From assembly GCA_965242565.1 (NCBI GenBank), contig OZ251457.1:1426001-1490000 (forward strand): 64,000 nucleotides of DNA. Direction: 5' to 3'. Numbering within the stretch: position 1 is the stretch's first letter; every line of letters starts with the position of its first letter. The position numbers and the translations under genes were made by a program. Below, in pieces: positions 1-9,364 of this stretch. The notes under the pieces are model-generated. The model saw only the letters and a program-made list of their open reading frames with translations. It searched no databases and was not told where the DNA came from. The stretch comes from CATQGW01 sp965242565. Lineage in GTDB: Bacteria; Chloroflexota; Dehalococcoidia; Bin125.

Positions 1-296
1 AGGTAATCGTCGGCGCCCAACTCCAGCCCCACGATCCGGTCCACATCCTCGCCGCGCGCCGTGAGCATCAGGATCGGAATGTCGGAGTCACGCCGCAGCT
101 CGCGGCAAACTTCGTAGCCGGAGCGCTTGGGCATCATCAGGTCGAGCACGATCAGGTCGGGAGACTGCGCGCGGGCGGCGGCGAGCGCCTGCTCGCCGTC
201 GCCTGCCGTGATCACGCGAAAGCCCTCACGCTCCAGGTAGAGCGTGAGGAGCTCGCGGATGGGTTCCTCATCGTCGGCGATCAGGATCGTTTCCAT
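1..296 (-). CDS. Response regulator, receiver domain (partial, OmpR/PhoB-like)
   Basis: The first 98 residues of a two-component response regulator are present; the C-terminus runs off the window edge. The receiver fold is clear: acidic pair at residues 8-10 (ADDE), phosphoacceptor Asp52 in VLDLMMP, and the switch Thr in ILMLTARGE. The 'GLELGADDYL' stretch at the edge is typical of OmpR/PhoB-type regulators, so a winged-helix DNA-binding domain is expected beyond position 1 (inference). ATG at 294-296 is the start. It lies 39 nt downstream of the triple-repeat membrane protein gene on the same strand, so the two may be co-transcribed and a sensor kinase may follow outside the window. Confidence 0.9.
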   Translation of the reverse strand, partial: METILIADDEEPIRELLTLYLEREGFRVITAGDGEQALAAARAQSPDLIVLDLMMPKRSGYEVCRELRRDSDIPILMLTARGEDVDRIVGLELGADDY

Positions 297-335
297 CGCG
301 AGCTCCTCCCGTGTTCGCGTCGCGCCGGCGCGGGC

Positions 336-1454
336 TTACCAGGCCCAGCCGCCGCCGCGCTTGCCGTGGCCGCGCTCCGCGCCCTCGAAACCGCCGCCCC
401 CGAAACCATCGTTGACGAAGCCCGCGATCTGCTCGCTGAGCATCGCGCGGATCGCCGCCGCCTTGGCCTCGGTCAGGTCGCCCGACGCCACTTTGGCGTC
501 CAGCTCCTCGTCCATCCGCGCGACCAGCGTGTCGATTACGGTCTGCGGCGCGACACCGTTGGCTTCCGCGATTTCGGCCAGAGTGTCGCCGGAGGCCAGC
601 GACTCCATCAGCGTTTGGCAGTCAGCCGCGCCGACCAGCTCCGCCATGCCGTCGCAGTCCTGGGCATCCAGCCCGGCCTGTCCGCGCATGCCGCGATCGC
701 CGCCGAAGCGGCGCTCGTCCATGCTGTGATCGACCCAGCCCGCCGCCTTGTCCGCGATGCCGTCGCGGTAACGATCGGCCTGCGCCGCAGTCAGCTTGCC
801 GGCCTCGACCGCGGCGTCGATCTCCGCGTTGACCGCCGCGACGATCCCGTCGATCACCGTCTGCCGCGCAACGCCGTTGGCCTCGGCGACATCGGCGAGC
901 GATTGGCCGTCAGCCATCGCCGTCTCGAGCGCCGCGCAGTCGGCCGCGCCGACCAACTCCGCCATCCGCGCGCAGTCGTCGAAGTCCGGACCGCCGTGTC
1001 CGCGTCGTCCGTGGTCGTAGTCGCCGCTGAAGCGCCGCTCGTTCACACTGCGATCGACCCAGCCCGCCGCCCTGTCCGCGATGCCCTCGCGGTAGCGGTC
1101 GGCCTGCGCCGCAGTCAGCTCGCCGGCCTCGACGGCTTCGTCAAGCTCCGCGCTGATTGCCGAAACGATCCCGTCGATCACCGTCTGCCGCGCAATGCCG
1201 TTGGACTCGGCGACATCGGCGAGCGATTGGCCGTCGGCCATCGCTGTCTCGAGCGCCGCGCAGTCGGCCGCGCCGACCAACTCCGCCATCCGCGCGCAGT
1301 CGTCGTCGTGCCCGCGCCGTCCGTCGCCGTCCCGATCGCCGCCGCCGGGACGCGCGGCGACGATGCTCATCACCGCGATCGCCACGGCGACCGCAGTGAT
1401 CGCCGGCCAGAGCCAGCGTCCCTTCCCCGAAAGTCGGTTTCGCAAGCCGGTCAT
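336..1454 (-). CDS. Membrane-anchored protein with three tandem ~85-aa helical repeats
   Basis: A 372-aa protein with a short cytoplasmic N-terminus, one hydrophobic segment (residues ~14-34) and a long extracytoplasmic part. That part holds three near-identical units, each starting around C-ARMAELVGAADC and continuing with a SLADVAEANGVARQTVID helix-turn-helix-like stretch and an LTAAQADRYR stretch. This unit resembles proteins annotated DUF2680/YckD-like in Gram-positive and Chloroflexota genomes (from memory). Each unit has two Cys, suggesting disulphides. The last unit is the most diverged and ends in a Gly/Trp-rich tail. The start is supported by AAGGAG 7 nt upstream. Next to a response regulator it could be part of an envelope-sensing pair (inference). 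Function unknown. Confidence 0.8.
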   Translation of the reverse strand: MTGLRNRLSGKGRWLWPAITAVAVAIAVMSIVAARPGGGDRDGDGRRGHDDDCARMAELVGAADCAALETAMADGQSLADVAESNGIARQTVIDGIVSAISAELDEAVEAGELTAAQADRYREGIADRAAGWVDRSVNERRFSGDYDHGRRGHGGPDFDDCARMAELVGAADCAALETAMADGQSLADVAEANGVARQTVIDGIVAAVNAEIDAAVEAGKLTAAQADRYRDGIADKAAGWVDHSMDERRFGGDRGMRGQAGLDAQDCDGMAELVGAADCQTLMESLASGDTLAEIAEANGVAPQTVIDTLVARMDEELDAKVASGDLTEAKAAAIRAMLSEQIAGFVNDGFGGGGFEGAERGHGKRGGGWAW

Positions 1455-1577
1455 GATCGTGCTCCTTCTGCTGCCGGGCGGCTCTCCACCGCCCGCATCA
1501 ACAGAGTGCGCCCGCCGTGTAAGAGGCGTACACGCCGCGTGTTGGCAGATCGTGAAGTTCGCGTAATCTCCCGCCGC

Positions 1578-2909
1578 TCACGGAATATCCGGATCGTAGT
1601 CCCGCCCAATCTGCCCCGCCGACTCCATCGCCGCGATTTCCTCCGCCGAGTAGCCCAGCACCTCGCCGTAGACGTACTCGTTGTCCTCGCCCAGCGCAGC
1701 CGGCGGCTTGAACAGGTCGACGGGCGTGCGCTCGAAGCGGTAGAACGGGCCGTTGAAGCGGAACGGGCCGACGCCGTCGGCCAGCGTGCGCACGTGATTG
1801 AGGCCGCGCGCCTGCACATGCGGATCGTCGAGCACGCGCGGCGCGGCCAACACCGGCGCGGCGGGTACGCCGTGCGACTGCAAGAGGTGGAACAGCTCGT
1901 AGTCGTCGCGCTCCGCCGTCCACGCGCTCAGCTCGCGATCGATCAGTTCCTGCGCCGCGCGCCGACCCTCCGCCGTCTCCAGCTCCGCCGCCGACGCCCA
2001 CAGCGGATCGCCCATCGCCGCGCGCAGGCCGCGCCACTGCGCGTCGTTGAGCACCGTGATCGAGATCCAGCGGTCGCCGCCGTCGCTTGCGTCGCCCCCC
2101 GAACGCGCCGGATAGACGCCGTGCGGGACATCGCCGTCCAGCGACGCATTGCCGCGCCGCTCCTGCACGACGCCGTTCAGCGCGTAATCCATGAACGCCT
2201 GCGCCAGCATCCCGCCGGCGCATTCGGCCTGCGCCATCTCGATGAACTGGCCCTCGCCCGTCCGCCGTCGATGCCGCAGCGCCGCCATGATTGCAAACGC
2301 GCCGTGCGCGCCCGCCACGTAATCGCCGGAAAAGATCGCCGTGATGTGGGAGGGATCCAGATCCGGATAGCCGCGCAGCATCGTGTGCCCCATCACGCTT
2401 TCGAGATGTACGCCCAGCGCGCGCGCCTCGCGGTAGGGCCCGCTCTGCCCGTAGGCCGGCATGCGCAGCGCGATCAGGTCGGGGCGGCGCGCGCGCAGGA
2501 AATCGGGGCCGATCCCGAGCTTTTCCAGCGTGCCCGCGGCGTTGTTTTCGACCAGCGCGTCGGAACGTTCGACCAGCCGCCCAAACGCCTCGCGCCCCGC
2601 CTCACTGAGCAGATCGATCGTGACTGAATACTTGTTACGAAACATCTGCACAAAGGTCGGCGGGTAGTTCCAGGGACGCTCGCCCGGCACACCGTAGGGG
2701 TAACCGGTCGCCCAGCCCGCGCCGGCCGCAATCGCGGCGGCCGGCGGACGCGCCACGGCGCCCCGCGTCATCGGCTGCCAGACATGGATGTTCTCGACCT
2801 TGATCACCTCCGCGCCCAGATCCGCGAGCAGCGTGGCCGCGAACGTGCCGGCCCAGACGACCGTCAGGTCGATCACCCGCACGCCGTCCAACGGCTTGAC
2901 CGGACTCAT
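1578..2909 (-). CDS. Class III (CaiB/BaiF family) CoA-transferase, catalytic type
   Basis: 443-aa protein of the formyl-CoA transferase/CaiB/BaiF family, which moves CoA between carboxylic acids through a glutamyl/aspartyl-anhydride mechanism. The N-terminal Rossmann-like start (LDGVRVIDLTVVWAG, LLADLGAEVIKVE) is typical. The family's nucleophilic Asp is present at ~196 in SGDYVAG, followed by the usual helix and RTGEGQ turn. Substrate cannot be read from sequence. The chosen ATG (2907-2909) overlaps the stop of the upstream CoA-transferase in an ATGA arrangement, so the two genes are translationally coupled; the frame stays open further upstream but that part is shadow sequence of the neighbour. 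The coupling suggests a heteromeric enzyme with the upstream paralogue. Confidence 0.9.
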   Translation of the reverse strand: MSPVKPLDGVRVIDLTVVWAGTFAATLLADLGAEVIKVENIHVWQPMTRGAVARPPAAAIAAGAGWATGYPYGVPGERPWNYPPTFVQMFRNKYSVTIDLLSEAGREAFGRLVERSDALVENNAAGTLEKLGIGPDFLRARRPDLIALRMPAYGQSGPYREARALGVHLESVMGHTMLRGYPDLDPSHITAIFSGDYVAGAHGAFAIMAALRHRRRTGEGQFIEMAQAECAGGMLAQAFMDYALNGVVQERRGNASLDGDVPHGVYPARSGGDASDGGDRWISITVLNDAQWRGLRAAMGDPLWASAAELETAEGRRAAQELIDRELSAWTAERDDYELFHLLQSHGVPAAPVLAAPRVLDDPHVQARGLNHVRTLADGVGPFRFNGPFYRFERTPVDLFKPPAALGEDNEYVYGEVLGYSAEEIAAMESAGQIGRDYDPDIP

Positions 2910-4132
2910 GAGACCACTCCCGCCTCGCGCAGCGCGGCGATCTCCGACGCGCCGTATCCGCATTCGCCCAGCACTTCGTCGGTGTGCTCGCCCAGACGCG
3001 GCGCGCCCCGCCGCAGCAACCACGGCGAAGCCGGCATCGTGAACGGACGCCCGGGCAGCTCGAACGCGCCCAGCTCGACGTGCTCGCCCTGCTCGGCGTG
3101 CTCCGCGCGCTGCCAGAAGCCGCGCTCGCGGAAATGCTCGTCGGCGAACAGCTCATCCACCGTCAGCAGCGGCGCGCAGAGCACCTTCGCCCGCCGCGCC
3201 GCCTCCCAGACCTCCCGCTTGCCGCGCGCCAACAGCCAGGGCAGCATCTGGGCGTTGAACTCCTCGACCAGCTCCGGTTGCAGCGCCGCGCGCGGGTCGC
3301 GCCACTTGGCGTCCTGCGCCCATTCCGCGCCGTCCAGCATCGCCACCAGACGATCCCAGCGCAGCGCGGCGCCCGAAAACTCCACATAGCCGTCGGCGCA
3401 GGGATAGACGCCCGCCAGAATACCCGCCGCCGGCCCCGGCGCGCGCAGCGATTGCCGTTGCGCGAACTCCCAGCCGATCGTCGTCGCGTGGCGGCGGTCG
3501 ACGCCATTGAACTGCGCGTCGGCCAGCGCAAAATCAACCCGCTGACCGATGCCTTGCAACTCCGAGACCGTGACAGCCGCCAGCAACGCCGTCGCCGCCG
3601 CCGCGCCGCACTCCACCAGCGCCGCCGTGCCGTACATCTTCACCGGCGCGCGATCCTGTGTCCCGATCGTGTACATCTCGCCCGCAAAGCCGTACAGCGT
3701 CAAATCCGACAGCGCATAGTCCCGATACGGACTCTCCAACCCAAACGGCGTGATCGAGATCAGCGACACCGCCGGCTTGCGCGCGTGAATCCGCTCCCAG
3801 CCCAGCCCCAGCGCATCCAGCCGCCCGGGCGGCCCCGTCTCCACCGCCACATCGCACCAGTCCACCAGCCGGTCGAACACCTCACCCGCGCCGTCCGACG
3901 CCAGGTCCAGCACGACGCCGCGCTTGTTGGTGTTGAACCAGAAGAACGTGCCGGAGCGCTCGGATCCGGGCACGCCATCCTTGAACGGTCCCTGCCGCCG
4001 CAGCGCCTCGCCGCCCGGCGGCTCAACCTTCACTACCTCCGCCCCAAAGTCGGCGAACAGCTTGGTCGCGTAAGCCCCGGCGATGCCCTCGCCAAGGTCC
4101 AACACGCGGATGCCGTCGAGCGCGGCCGTCAT
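2906..4132 (-). CDS. Class III CoA-transferase paralogue lacking the catalytic Asp
   Basis: 408-aa CaiB/BaiF-family protein (LDGIRVLDLGEGIAGAYATK; FADFGAEVVKVEPPGGE; NTNKRGVVLDL). Counting back from the conserved GQ turn (QGIGQRVD), the position held by the nucleophilic Asp in the neighbour (D196) is a Leu (~172), within YGTAALVECG; the nearest acidic residue is Glu174. It may therefore be a non-catalytic or regulatory subunit of a heteromer with the downstream gene. Heteromeric class III CoA-transferases such as BbsEF are known; that this is one is inference. The stop overlaps the next start by 4 nt. The start has only a weak ribosome-binding site and follows a repeat-filled intergenic stretch. 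Confidence 0.87.
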   Translation of the reverse strand: MTAALDGIRVLDLGEGIAGAYATKLFADFGAEVVKVEPPGGEALRRQGPFKDGVPGSERSGTFFWFNTNKRGVVLDLASDGAGEVFDRLVDWCDVAVETGPPGRLDALGLGWERIHARKPAVSLISITPFGLESPYRDYALSDLTLYGFAGEMYTIGTQDRAPVKMYGTAALVECGAAAATALLAAVTVSELQGIGQRVDFALADAQFNGVDRRHATTIGWEFAQRQSLRAPGPAAGILAGVYPCADGYVEFSGAALRWDRLVAMLDGAEWAQDAKWRDPRAALQPELVEEFNAQMLPWLLARGKREVWEAARRAKVLCAPLLTVDELFADEHFRERGFWQRAEHAEQGEHVELGAFELPGRPFTMPASPWLLRRGAPRLGEHTDEVLGECGYGASEIAALREAGVVS

Positions 4133-4217
4133 ACGCGGAGTGTAGGCGCAGCGGGCAACGTTGCCCTCGTCCTTCCGCCATCCCCGCCGCCACCGCTGTC
4201 ATTCCCGCCCAAAATTC

Positions 4218-4260
4218 CGTCATACCCGCGCTTGCCGCGGGTATCTCGACGTGAACAGCA
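4218..4260 (+). repeat. A-type hairpin repeat
   Basis: Perfect stem-loop with 9-bp arms ATACCCGCG / CGCGGGTAT and a 5-nt loop, preceded by CGTC and followed by CTCGACGTGAACAGCA. The flanks are conserved among copies at 9178, 16439, 21336, 35660 and 39397 (forward) and 9671, 16903 and 39671 (reverse). Confidence 0.9.
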
Positions 4261-4398
4261 CCCACGCCACCCTCACCCCGCCACACCCGCGCTTGCCGCT
4301 CTCATCCCCCGTCATTCCCGCCCTCTTTTTCTCGTCATTCCCGCCCCGAGCGGGAATCAGCCACGAAACCTCCTCCACATACTCGCCTCGCCTCCCTC

Positions 4399-4548
4399 CG
4401 TCGCCTCAGACTTGATCTGGGGCCTAAACCCAATTCCCTTCGCAGCGCGAGGCCCCGAGCCATCCGCTGACGCCGTTCGCGGGTAGCTCGGGACCTCAGC
4501 GTCGCGCACAACGTTGGGTTTGGGCCCCAGATCAAGTCTGGGGCGACG
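4399..4548. repeat. B element, full length 150 bp
   Basis: Begins with the left terminal hairpin (CGTCGCCTCAGACTTGATC..., arms slightly mismatched) and ends with its inverted copy (GATCAAGTCTGGGGCGACG). Both ends continue inward with matching CCCAAACCCAA / TTGGGTTTGGG, so the terminal inverted repeats are longer than 30 bp. No ORF inside. Confidence 0.85.
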
Positions 4549-4619
4549 AAAAAGGGGGCGCTGGCGGGCTGACGAGGCAGCGCGGGGGCGACAGAGGATG
4601 GCGTGTAGCCCCTTCCGCC

Positions 4620-4690
4620 CGTCGTCCCAGCGCCTTTCCCCGTTGTCCCAGCGCCTTTTTCCGTTGTCCCAGCGCCTTTTTCCGTCGTTC
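4620..4690. repeat. 22-bp tandem repeat
   Basis: Three to four units of a CCAGCGCCTTTTTCCGTTGTC-like motif, degenerating into the left end of the next B element. Probably slippage products of the repeat ends. Confidence 0.7.
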
Positions 4691-4833
4691 CAGCGAAAGC
4701 TGGAACCCAAACCCAACCCTCTTTGCAGCGCCAAGCCACCGAGCAATCCTGCGAACGACATTGGTAGGACCGCTCAGGACCTCGCACCGCGCACAACGTT
4801 GGGTTTGGGCCCCAGATCAAGTCTGGGGCGACG
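4683..4833. repeat. B element with altered left hairpin
   Basis: 151 bp. The left hairpin arms are TTCCAGC/GCTGGAA around GAAA instead of CCCCAGA/TCTGGGG; the right end is the standard inverted hairpin. The arm changes are compensatory, so pairing is kept. Confidence 0.8.
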
Positions 4834-4980
4834 GAAGGGGGCGTCTGGAGCGACGGAAGGGGGCGTCTGGGGCGACGGAGACGCGGGGCTGCGGAGGCGG
4901 CGCGGTGCCGATTCCCGCTCGGAGGCGGGAATGACGAAGAAAAGAGACGCGGTATGACGGAGTGGGCGCGCGCCTGCGCC

Positions 4981-7900
4981 CTACGACGACCCGTCGCCCG
5001 TGTCCTCCTCATCGCCGGAGCCGTCGTCGCCGCCGGAGCCGGAACTGTCCTCGCCGCCGGCGGCGCCCGATTCCGACGACTCCGTGGTCACATACTGAGC
5101 CGGGCGGCCCAGCGGGGCGAGCCAGATGACCGCGCCGTTGAAGGCCACGAAATCGACCGAGCCGGGGATGATCAGCGTGCCAACGCGCCCGTAGGGCAGC
5201 CAGCGCTCGCTGTTCCACATGAACAGCCCGCCGATCGACAGCAGATCCGCCAGCAGCTCCGACGCGCGCGCGCTGCCCGTGCCCTCCCAGACCGCCTGGG
5301 TGCCCGGCGACCGGCTGGTCAGGAACGACGCCGCGGGTGGCGGCGGGGGCGGAGGCGTCGTCACGGTCGGCGTGGTCGGCGGCAGGACCGGGGGCACGAA
5401 CCCGCCGCCACCACCTCCGCCGCCGCCACCTCCGCCGCCCCCGACCGGCGGGATGAAGCCGCCCACGCTGAAGTTCTTCACATCGCATCTGTTGCCGGTT
5501 TCGGCGTCGCAGACCTTCATCACCGCAGTGCCCGTGGTGACGACGACGTAGGTCGAGCTCACGCGGCCGCCGCTGGTCGTGAGCGTCCGCTTGGTGCTCG
5601 GAGCCAGCACCGCCACACTGCCCGGCGCTCTCACCAACTCAAACGTCACCTCCGTGCCGTCGGCCACGGCGTTGCCGTTGCTGTCCAGCACCCGCGCCTC
5701 GTAGGTCAGCCGCCCGCCGATCGTCCGCTGGCCGCTGTCCTGCAGCCGCACCCGAGCCGGCCCGCCAACCACCGTGAAGGTGCGCCGGCCCTCCGCGCGG
5801 TTGCCCAGCTTGACCCGCAACTGGTAGGAACCCGGCGACAGATCCGTTTCCTTCACCCGCAACTCCAGATGCACCTGGCCGCTGCTCTGGCCCGTCGCCG
5901 GAACGCGCGTCAGCTCGAACTTGCTCTTGAACGAACGCTCAGTGCCGCTGAGCACGACGCTCCAGGAGCTGAGCGTGTCCGGCGGCACGACCACCCGATC
6001 CTCGCTGTCCTTCGCGGCCACCCGGAACCGCGCGACATCGCGGTCGTCGTCGGATGTCGGGCGGTGGAAGAGCGGCCTGTTCGGCGCGCCGATCGAGAGC
6101 TCCGTGGCCGCGCCGGTCACCGTGATCCGCACCGTGCGCGGCGACAGCGACGGCGGGTTGGTCACGCCCGCGGCGTGCGTCACCGTCAGCGTCAGCGTCC
6201 GGGCGCCCGTCTGCGACGGCGCAACCCAGGTGACCGGAATCGAGTTCGTCTGGATCCCGCTGCCCGTGCTGTGCAGCTTCGAGATATCCAGCTGGCAACT
6301 CACGCCGGAGCAGCCGCCGCCCTCCACGCCGGCCGGCGACGACAGCCGCCCGCCCGCCGCGGTGATGATCACGCTCTGAATCACCTGCGGCGAGGCCGCC
6401 TTGCCCTCTGCCTGAATCGACGCCACCAGATTCACGGTCGAGCCGGCTTCCACCGACCTCGACTGACCCGACTTCGGATCGAACCGCAGGCGGTCGACCG
6501 GCGCCAGCCGCCCGACCGTGACGGTCAGCGTGTCGGCGTTCGGCTCGTGCTCGTTGACCATCATGCCGTGCTGGTTGATCGTGAACTTCGTGCCGTCGGC
6601 CGTGCCCGTGACGATCACGATCCGCGCATCGACGCCGGTCGTCGACAGATCGCAGTTCCACTTGCGCGAGTCGCCCGAGCCGCTCGTGGCGCAGGGCATG
6701 GTCAGCGGACCGAGCAGCGCGGCCGTGCCCTGCCATACCGCGGCGACATCGGGGGGGTCCATCGGGTCCGGGGCCGGTTCCGTCAGGTCGAAGCTGTAGG
6801 CCCGCCCGTGGCCGCTGATGATGTTCTCCTGCTCCGCAATCTGGCTGAGGTGCTCCAGCGCCTCGGTCTGGCCGACCACCGCCGTAACGGTCCCGTCGAG
6901 CGCCACGCCCGCGCCGAACGCCAGCTTTGTCGTCGCCGGCGTCGTCGGCGGCGACTCCAGCTTCACATCCGCATCCGCGTCGTTCATCCAAGCCGTGAAG
7001 TCGGTCCCGTCATGGGGCTGCTTGTAGACATGCGCATAGCCCTTGGCGTGGCTGTCGGTCGGATCGGCCGCGTTGCCCACGATGATCAGCGTGCCGGCGT
7101 CGTTGATCGCCACCGCCTGGCCGAACAGCTCGCCCGCCTTGCCGTCGGTCGCCGGGACCGGATCGCCGCCCACGGCCGGCTCGGTCAGCGCTGCGGTCGC
7201 TTCTGTCGCGTTCGCCCAACCGGTGCCCGGCTTGGCGAAGACGAACGCCGCGCCCTTCCAGGTGTTCTTGGTCGCCGTTCCCGTTCCGCCGCCGCAGGGC
7301 GTGGTGTAGCTCCCCGGCGCTCCCACGACCAGCAGACCGCCGTCCTCGGACAGCGCCACGCTCGCGCCCATCAGCACGCAGTCAAAATTGTCGTAGGTCC
7401 CGCCGCTCACATCCAGCATCGCGGCGCTGTCGCGGCGGCCGGTCGTCGTTTGGTCGTTCGCGTTGTTCCAGTCGGCCATCGTGCCTGTGGGCTTGAGGTA
7501 GATCAGCACGCCGCCGAAGTTGGCCTTGTCCGCCGTATTCGTATCCCCGTCGGTGTCCACATCGCGATCCGGCACGCCCAGCGCGATCACCTCGCCGTCG
7601 CCCGAAATGTCGATGTCGCCCTGCCCCAGACCGACGCCCGACGGCGCGTTGAGATAGGCGACTTCCGGCTCCATGCCGTCCTTGACGATGGTCTGATTAG
7701 CCCAGCCGTCGTCGCCCGACGGCTTGCTGAACACATGCCCCAGCGCCTGCCAGCGGTTGCGATCGCCCTCCATCGCCGCCGCCGCCACCTCCCCCGGCTC
7801 GTGCGCTACCGCGATGTTGTCGCCCGCGTCGTCGATCGCCACCGCGTGGCCGAACTTCGCAATCGGCCGCGTCTGATGGAACTCGTCCGGCGTAGCCGGA

Positions 7901-8676
7901 TCTGAATCAGTATCCTCGGCCGGGAAGTTCACCGGCGTCAGCCGCGCCGCGCGCTCCCAGACGCTGTCGGTGCTGTTCCAGGTGAAGACGTAGACCGCGC
8001 CCTCCGGGCGCTCGTCGTCGTCGCCGTCGATCGCTTCGTCGCTGTTCTTGGTGTGATCGAGGATGCCGCCCTCGAAGGGCGCGCCGACCACGATCACCTC
8101 GCCCGCGACATCGACCGAATAGCCGAACTGCGCGCCGGCCGCCGCGTTGCCCTCGGCCGTGAGCCGGGTGGCGAACGCGCCGTTGACGTAGACATCGACG
8201 GAGCCTGCGCGGGCGTTCTGGCCGACCCAATCCTTGGGCGCGCCGACGACGACGATGTCGCCGCCGTTGGCATCGGTGCGCTCCTGCACGGCGACGGCGG
8301 CGCCGGTCAGCGCGCCGTTGACGCCGGAGCGCTGCGCGGGCAGCGTGAGCCGCGTGCGCGCGTCCCGCTCTTCCCACTCCAGCGAGGTGCCGCCGCCGAC
8401 CCGCAGCTCGCCGGCCGTGAGCGAGAGTTCGTCGTAGGCGCCGGTGTAGGCGAACTCGCCGTCGATGATGATCGTCGAGCCTTCCGGCGCAACCGCCGCC
8501 GCGTTGTCATGCACCTTCAGCGTGAGCTTGAGGTCCGAAGGATGCTCCGCCAGCGCCCCCGAAAGCCCCGCAATCAGCGCCCCCAAAGCCGCCAGCGCAG
8601 CAACCCAGCGCCCCCCCCGCGTAATCCGCGCCCCGCGCGTGATATCCGTGATGCGCGTCGTCATCCGATCGATCAT
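4981..8676 (-). CDS. Secreted FG-GAP beta-propeller / Ig-like protein with shared C-terminal module
   Basis: 1231-aa exported protein. Residues 1-43 form a signal peptide with arginines before a hydrophobic core ending in LSGALA. Residues ~110-630 hold about seven FG-GAP/integrin-like blades (e.g. FGYSVDVAGEVIVVGAP, MGASVALSEDGGLLVVGAP, FGQAVAINDAGTLIIVGNA), some with Asp-rich Ca-binding-like loops (DRDVDTDGDTN). Residues ~640-1080 look like Ig/invasin-type beta domains. A poly-Gly tract and a Pro-rich linker precede a ~75-aa module (LFMWNSERWLPYG...VIWL) also found in four other exported proteins here, then a Ser/Asp/Glu-rich tail. The ATG at 8674-8676 is chosen because GGAG sits 8 nt upstream; ATG at 8709 is an in-frame alternative. 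Likely a surface adhesin or scaffold (inference). Confidence 0.85.
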   Translation of the reverse strand: MIDRMTTRITDITRGARITRGGRWVAALAALGALIAGLSGALAEHPSDLKLTLKVHDNAAAVAPEGSTIIIDGEFAYTGAYDELSLTAGELRVGGGTSLEWEERDARTRLTLPAQRSGVNGALTGAAVAVQERTDANGGDIVVVGAPKDWVGQNARAGSVDVYVNGAFATRLTAEGNAAAGAQFGYSVDVAGEVIVVGAPFEGGILDHTKNSDEAIDGDDDERPEGAVYVFTWNSTDSVWERAARLTPVNFPAEDTDSDPATPDEFHQTRPIAKFGHAVAIDDAGDNIAVAHEPGEVAAAAMEGDRNRWQALGHVFSKPSGDDGWANQTIVKDGMEPEVAYLNAPSGVGLGQGDIDISGDGEVIALGVPDRDVDTDGDTNTADKANFGGVLIYLKPTGTMADWNNANDQTTTGRRDSAAMLDVSGGTYDNFDCVLMGASVALSEDGGLLVVGAPGSYTTPCGGGTGTATKNTWKGAAFVFAKPGTGWANATEATAALTEPAVGGDPVPATDGKAGELFGQAVAINDAGTLIIVGNAADPTDSHAKGYAHVYKQPHDGTDFTAWMNDADADVKLESPPTTPATTKLAFGAGVALDGTVTAVVGQTEALEHLSQIAEQENIISGHGRAYSFDLTEPAPDPMDPPDVAAVWQGTAALLGPLTMPCATSGSGDSRKWNCDLSTTGVDARIVIVTGTADGTKFTINQHGMMVNEHEPNADTLTVTVGRLAPVDRLRFDPKSGQSRSVEAGSTVNLVASIQAEGKAASPQVIQSVIITAAGGRLSSPAGVEGGGCSGVSCQLDISKLHSTGSGIQTNSIPVTWVAPSQTGARTLTLTVTHAAGVTNPPSLSPRTVRITVTGAATELSIGAPNRPLFHRPTSDDDRDVARFRVAAKDSEDRVVVPPDTLSSWSVVLSGTERSFKSKFELTRVPATGQSSGQVHLELRVKETDLSPGSYQLRVKLGNRAEGRRTFTVVGGPARVRLQDSGQRTIGGRLTYEARVLDSNGNAVADGTEVTFELVRAPGSVAVLAPSTKRTLTTSGGRVSSTYVVVTTGTAVMKVCDAETGNRCDVKNFSVGGFIPPVGGGGGGGGGGGGGGFVPPVLPPTTPTVTTPPPPPPPAASFLTSRSPGTQAVWEGTGSARASELLADLLSIGGLFMWNSERWLPYGRVGTLIIPGSVDFVAFNGAVIWLAPLGRPAQYVTTESSESGAAGGEDSSGSGGDDGSGDEEDTGDGSS

Positions 8677-8763
8677 CCGCCGCACTCCGTCTCCTGTGCC
8701 CGTACCCATGCGCAGATTATGACGCCCAGCCCCTACACGCGACAACCCGCCCCTCCCTATTCC

Positions 8764-8831
8764 GTCATACCCGCGCTTGCCGCGGAGCCTGCCCCCGGCT
8801 CGAACGGGGGTATCTCGACGCGAGCGGCACC
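8764..8831 (+). repeat. Long-form A hairpin
   Basis: A hairpin interrupted by a 21-nt CCTGCCCCCGGCTCGAACGG-type insertion, so the left arm ATACCC pairs with a displaced GGGTAT and an inner GC stem forms. The same long form recurs at 16616-16680, 17443-17510 and, inverted, 17889-17953. Confidence 0.8.
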
Positions 8832-8864
8832 AACGCCGCGCCCCGCCACCTCCCGCCATTCCCG

Positions 8865-8993
8865 CCCTCATTCTTCCCGTCATTCCCGCCCCCCTTTCCT
8901 CGTCATTCCCGCCCCCTTTCCTCGTCATTCCCGCCCCCCTTTCCTCGTCATTCCCGCCCCCCTTTCCTCGTCATTCCCGCCCCCGAGCGGGAA
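8865..8993. repeat. 23-bp tandem array of C-type half palindromes
   Basis: About five units of CCTTTCCTCGTCATTCCCGC, ending in a complete C palindrome (TTCCCGC...GCGGGAA). Looks like slippage expansion of one repeat end. Confidence 0.8.
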
Positions 8994-9364
8994 TCGGCCC
9001 CGCGCCGCCTCCAACGCCCGCGCCAAGATCCGTCGCCCCAGACTTGATCTGGGGCCCAAACCCAACGTGTTCACAGCACCGGCCGCCCGAACAGCCCGCC
9101 AACCCCCGTTCGCAGCACCTCCGGGCCTGCCGCCCGCCACCCCCACCCCCTACTCCGTCATACCCGCCGCCCCCCTCCGTCATACCCGCGCTTGCCGCGG
9201 GTATCTCAACGTGAGCAGCACCCACGCCACCCCCACCGCCACACCCGCCCTTCCCCCGCCCCCCTCTTCCTTTTCTCGTCATTCCCGCCCCCGAGCGGGA
9301 ATCGGCCCCGAGCCGCCCCCCCGTCGCCCCACGCCTCCTCCTCCGTCGCCCCACGCCTCCTCCT

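Larger units (their letters stand above)
4133..4980. repeat. Intergenic hairpin-repeat mosaic
   Basis: About 850 nt without a credible gene. It is a patchwork of an A hairpin, two 150-bp B elements, several C palindromes (TTCCCGC...GCGGGAA, e.g. 4333-4362 and, reversed, ~4910-4935) and a 22-bp tandem run. Open frames through it repeat the same peptide scraps in several frames, which is the signature of repeats rather than coding sequence. Confidence 0.85.
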
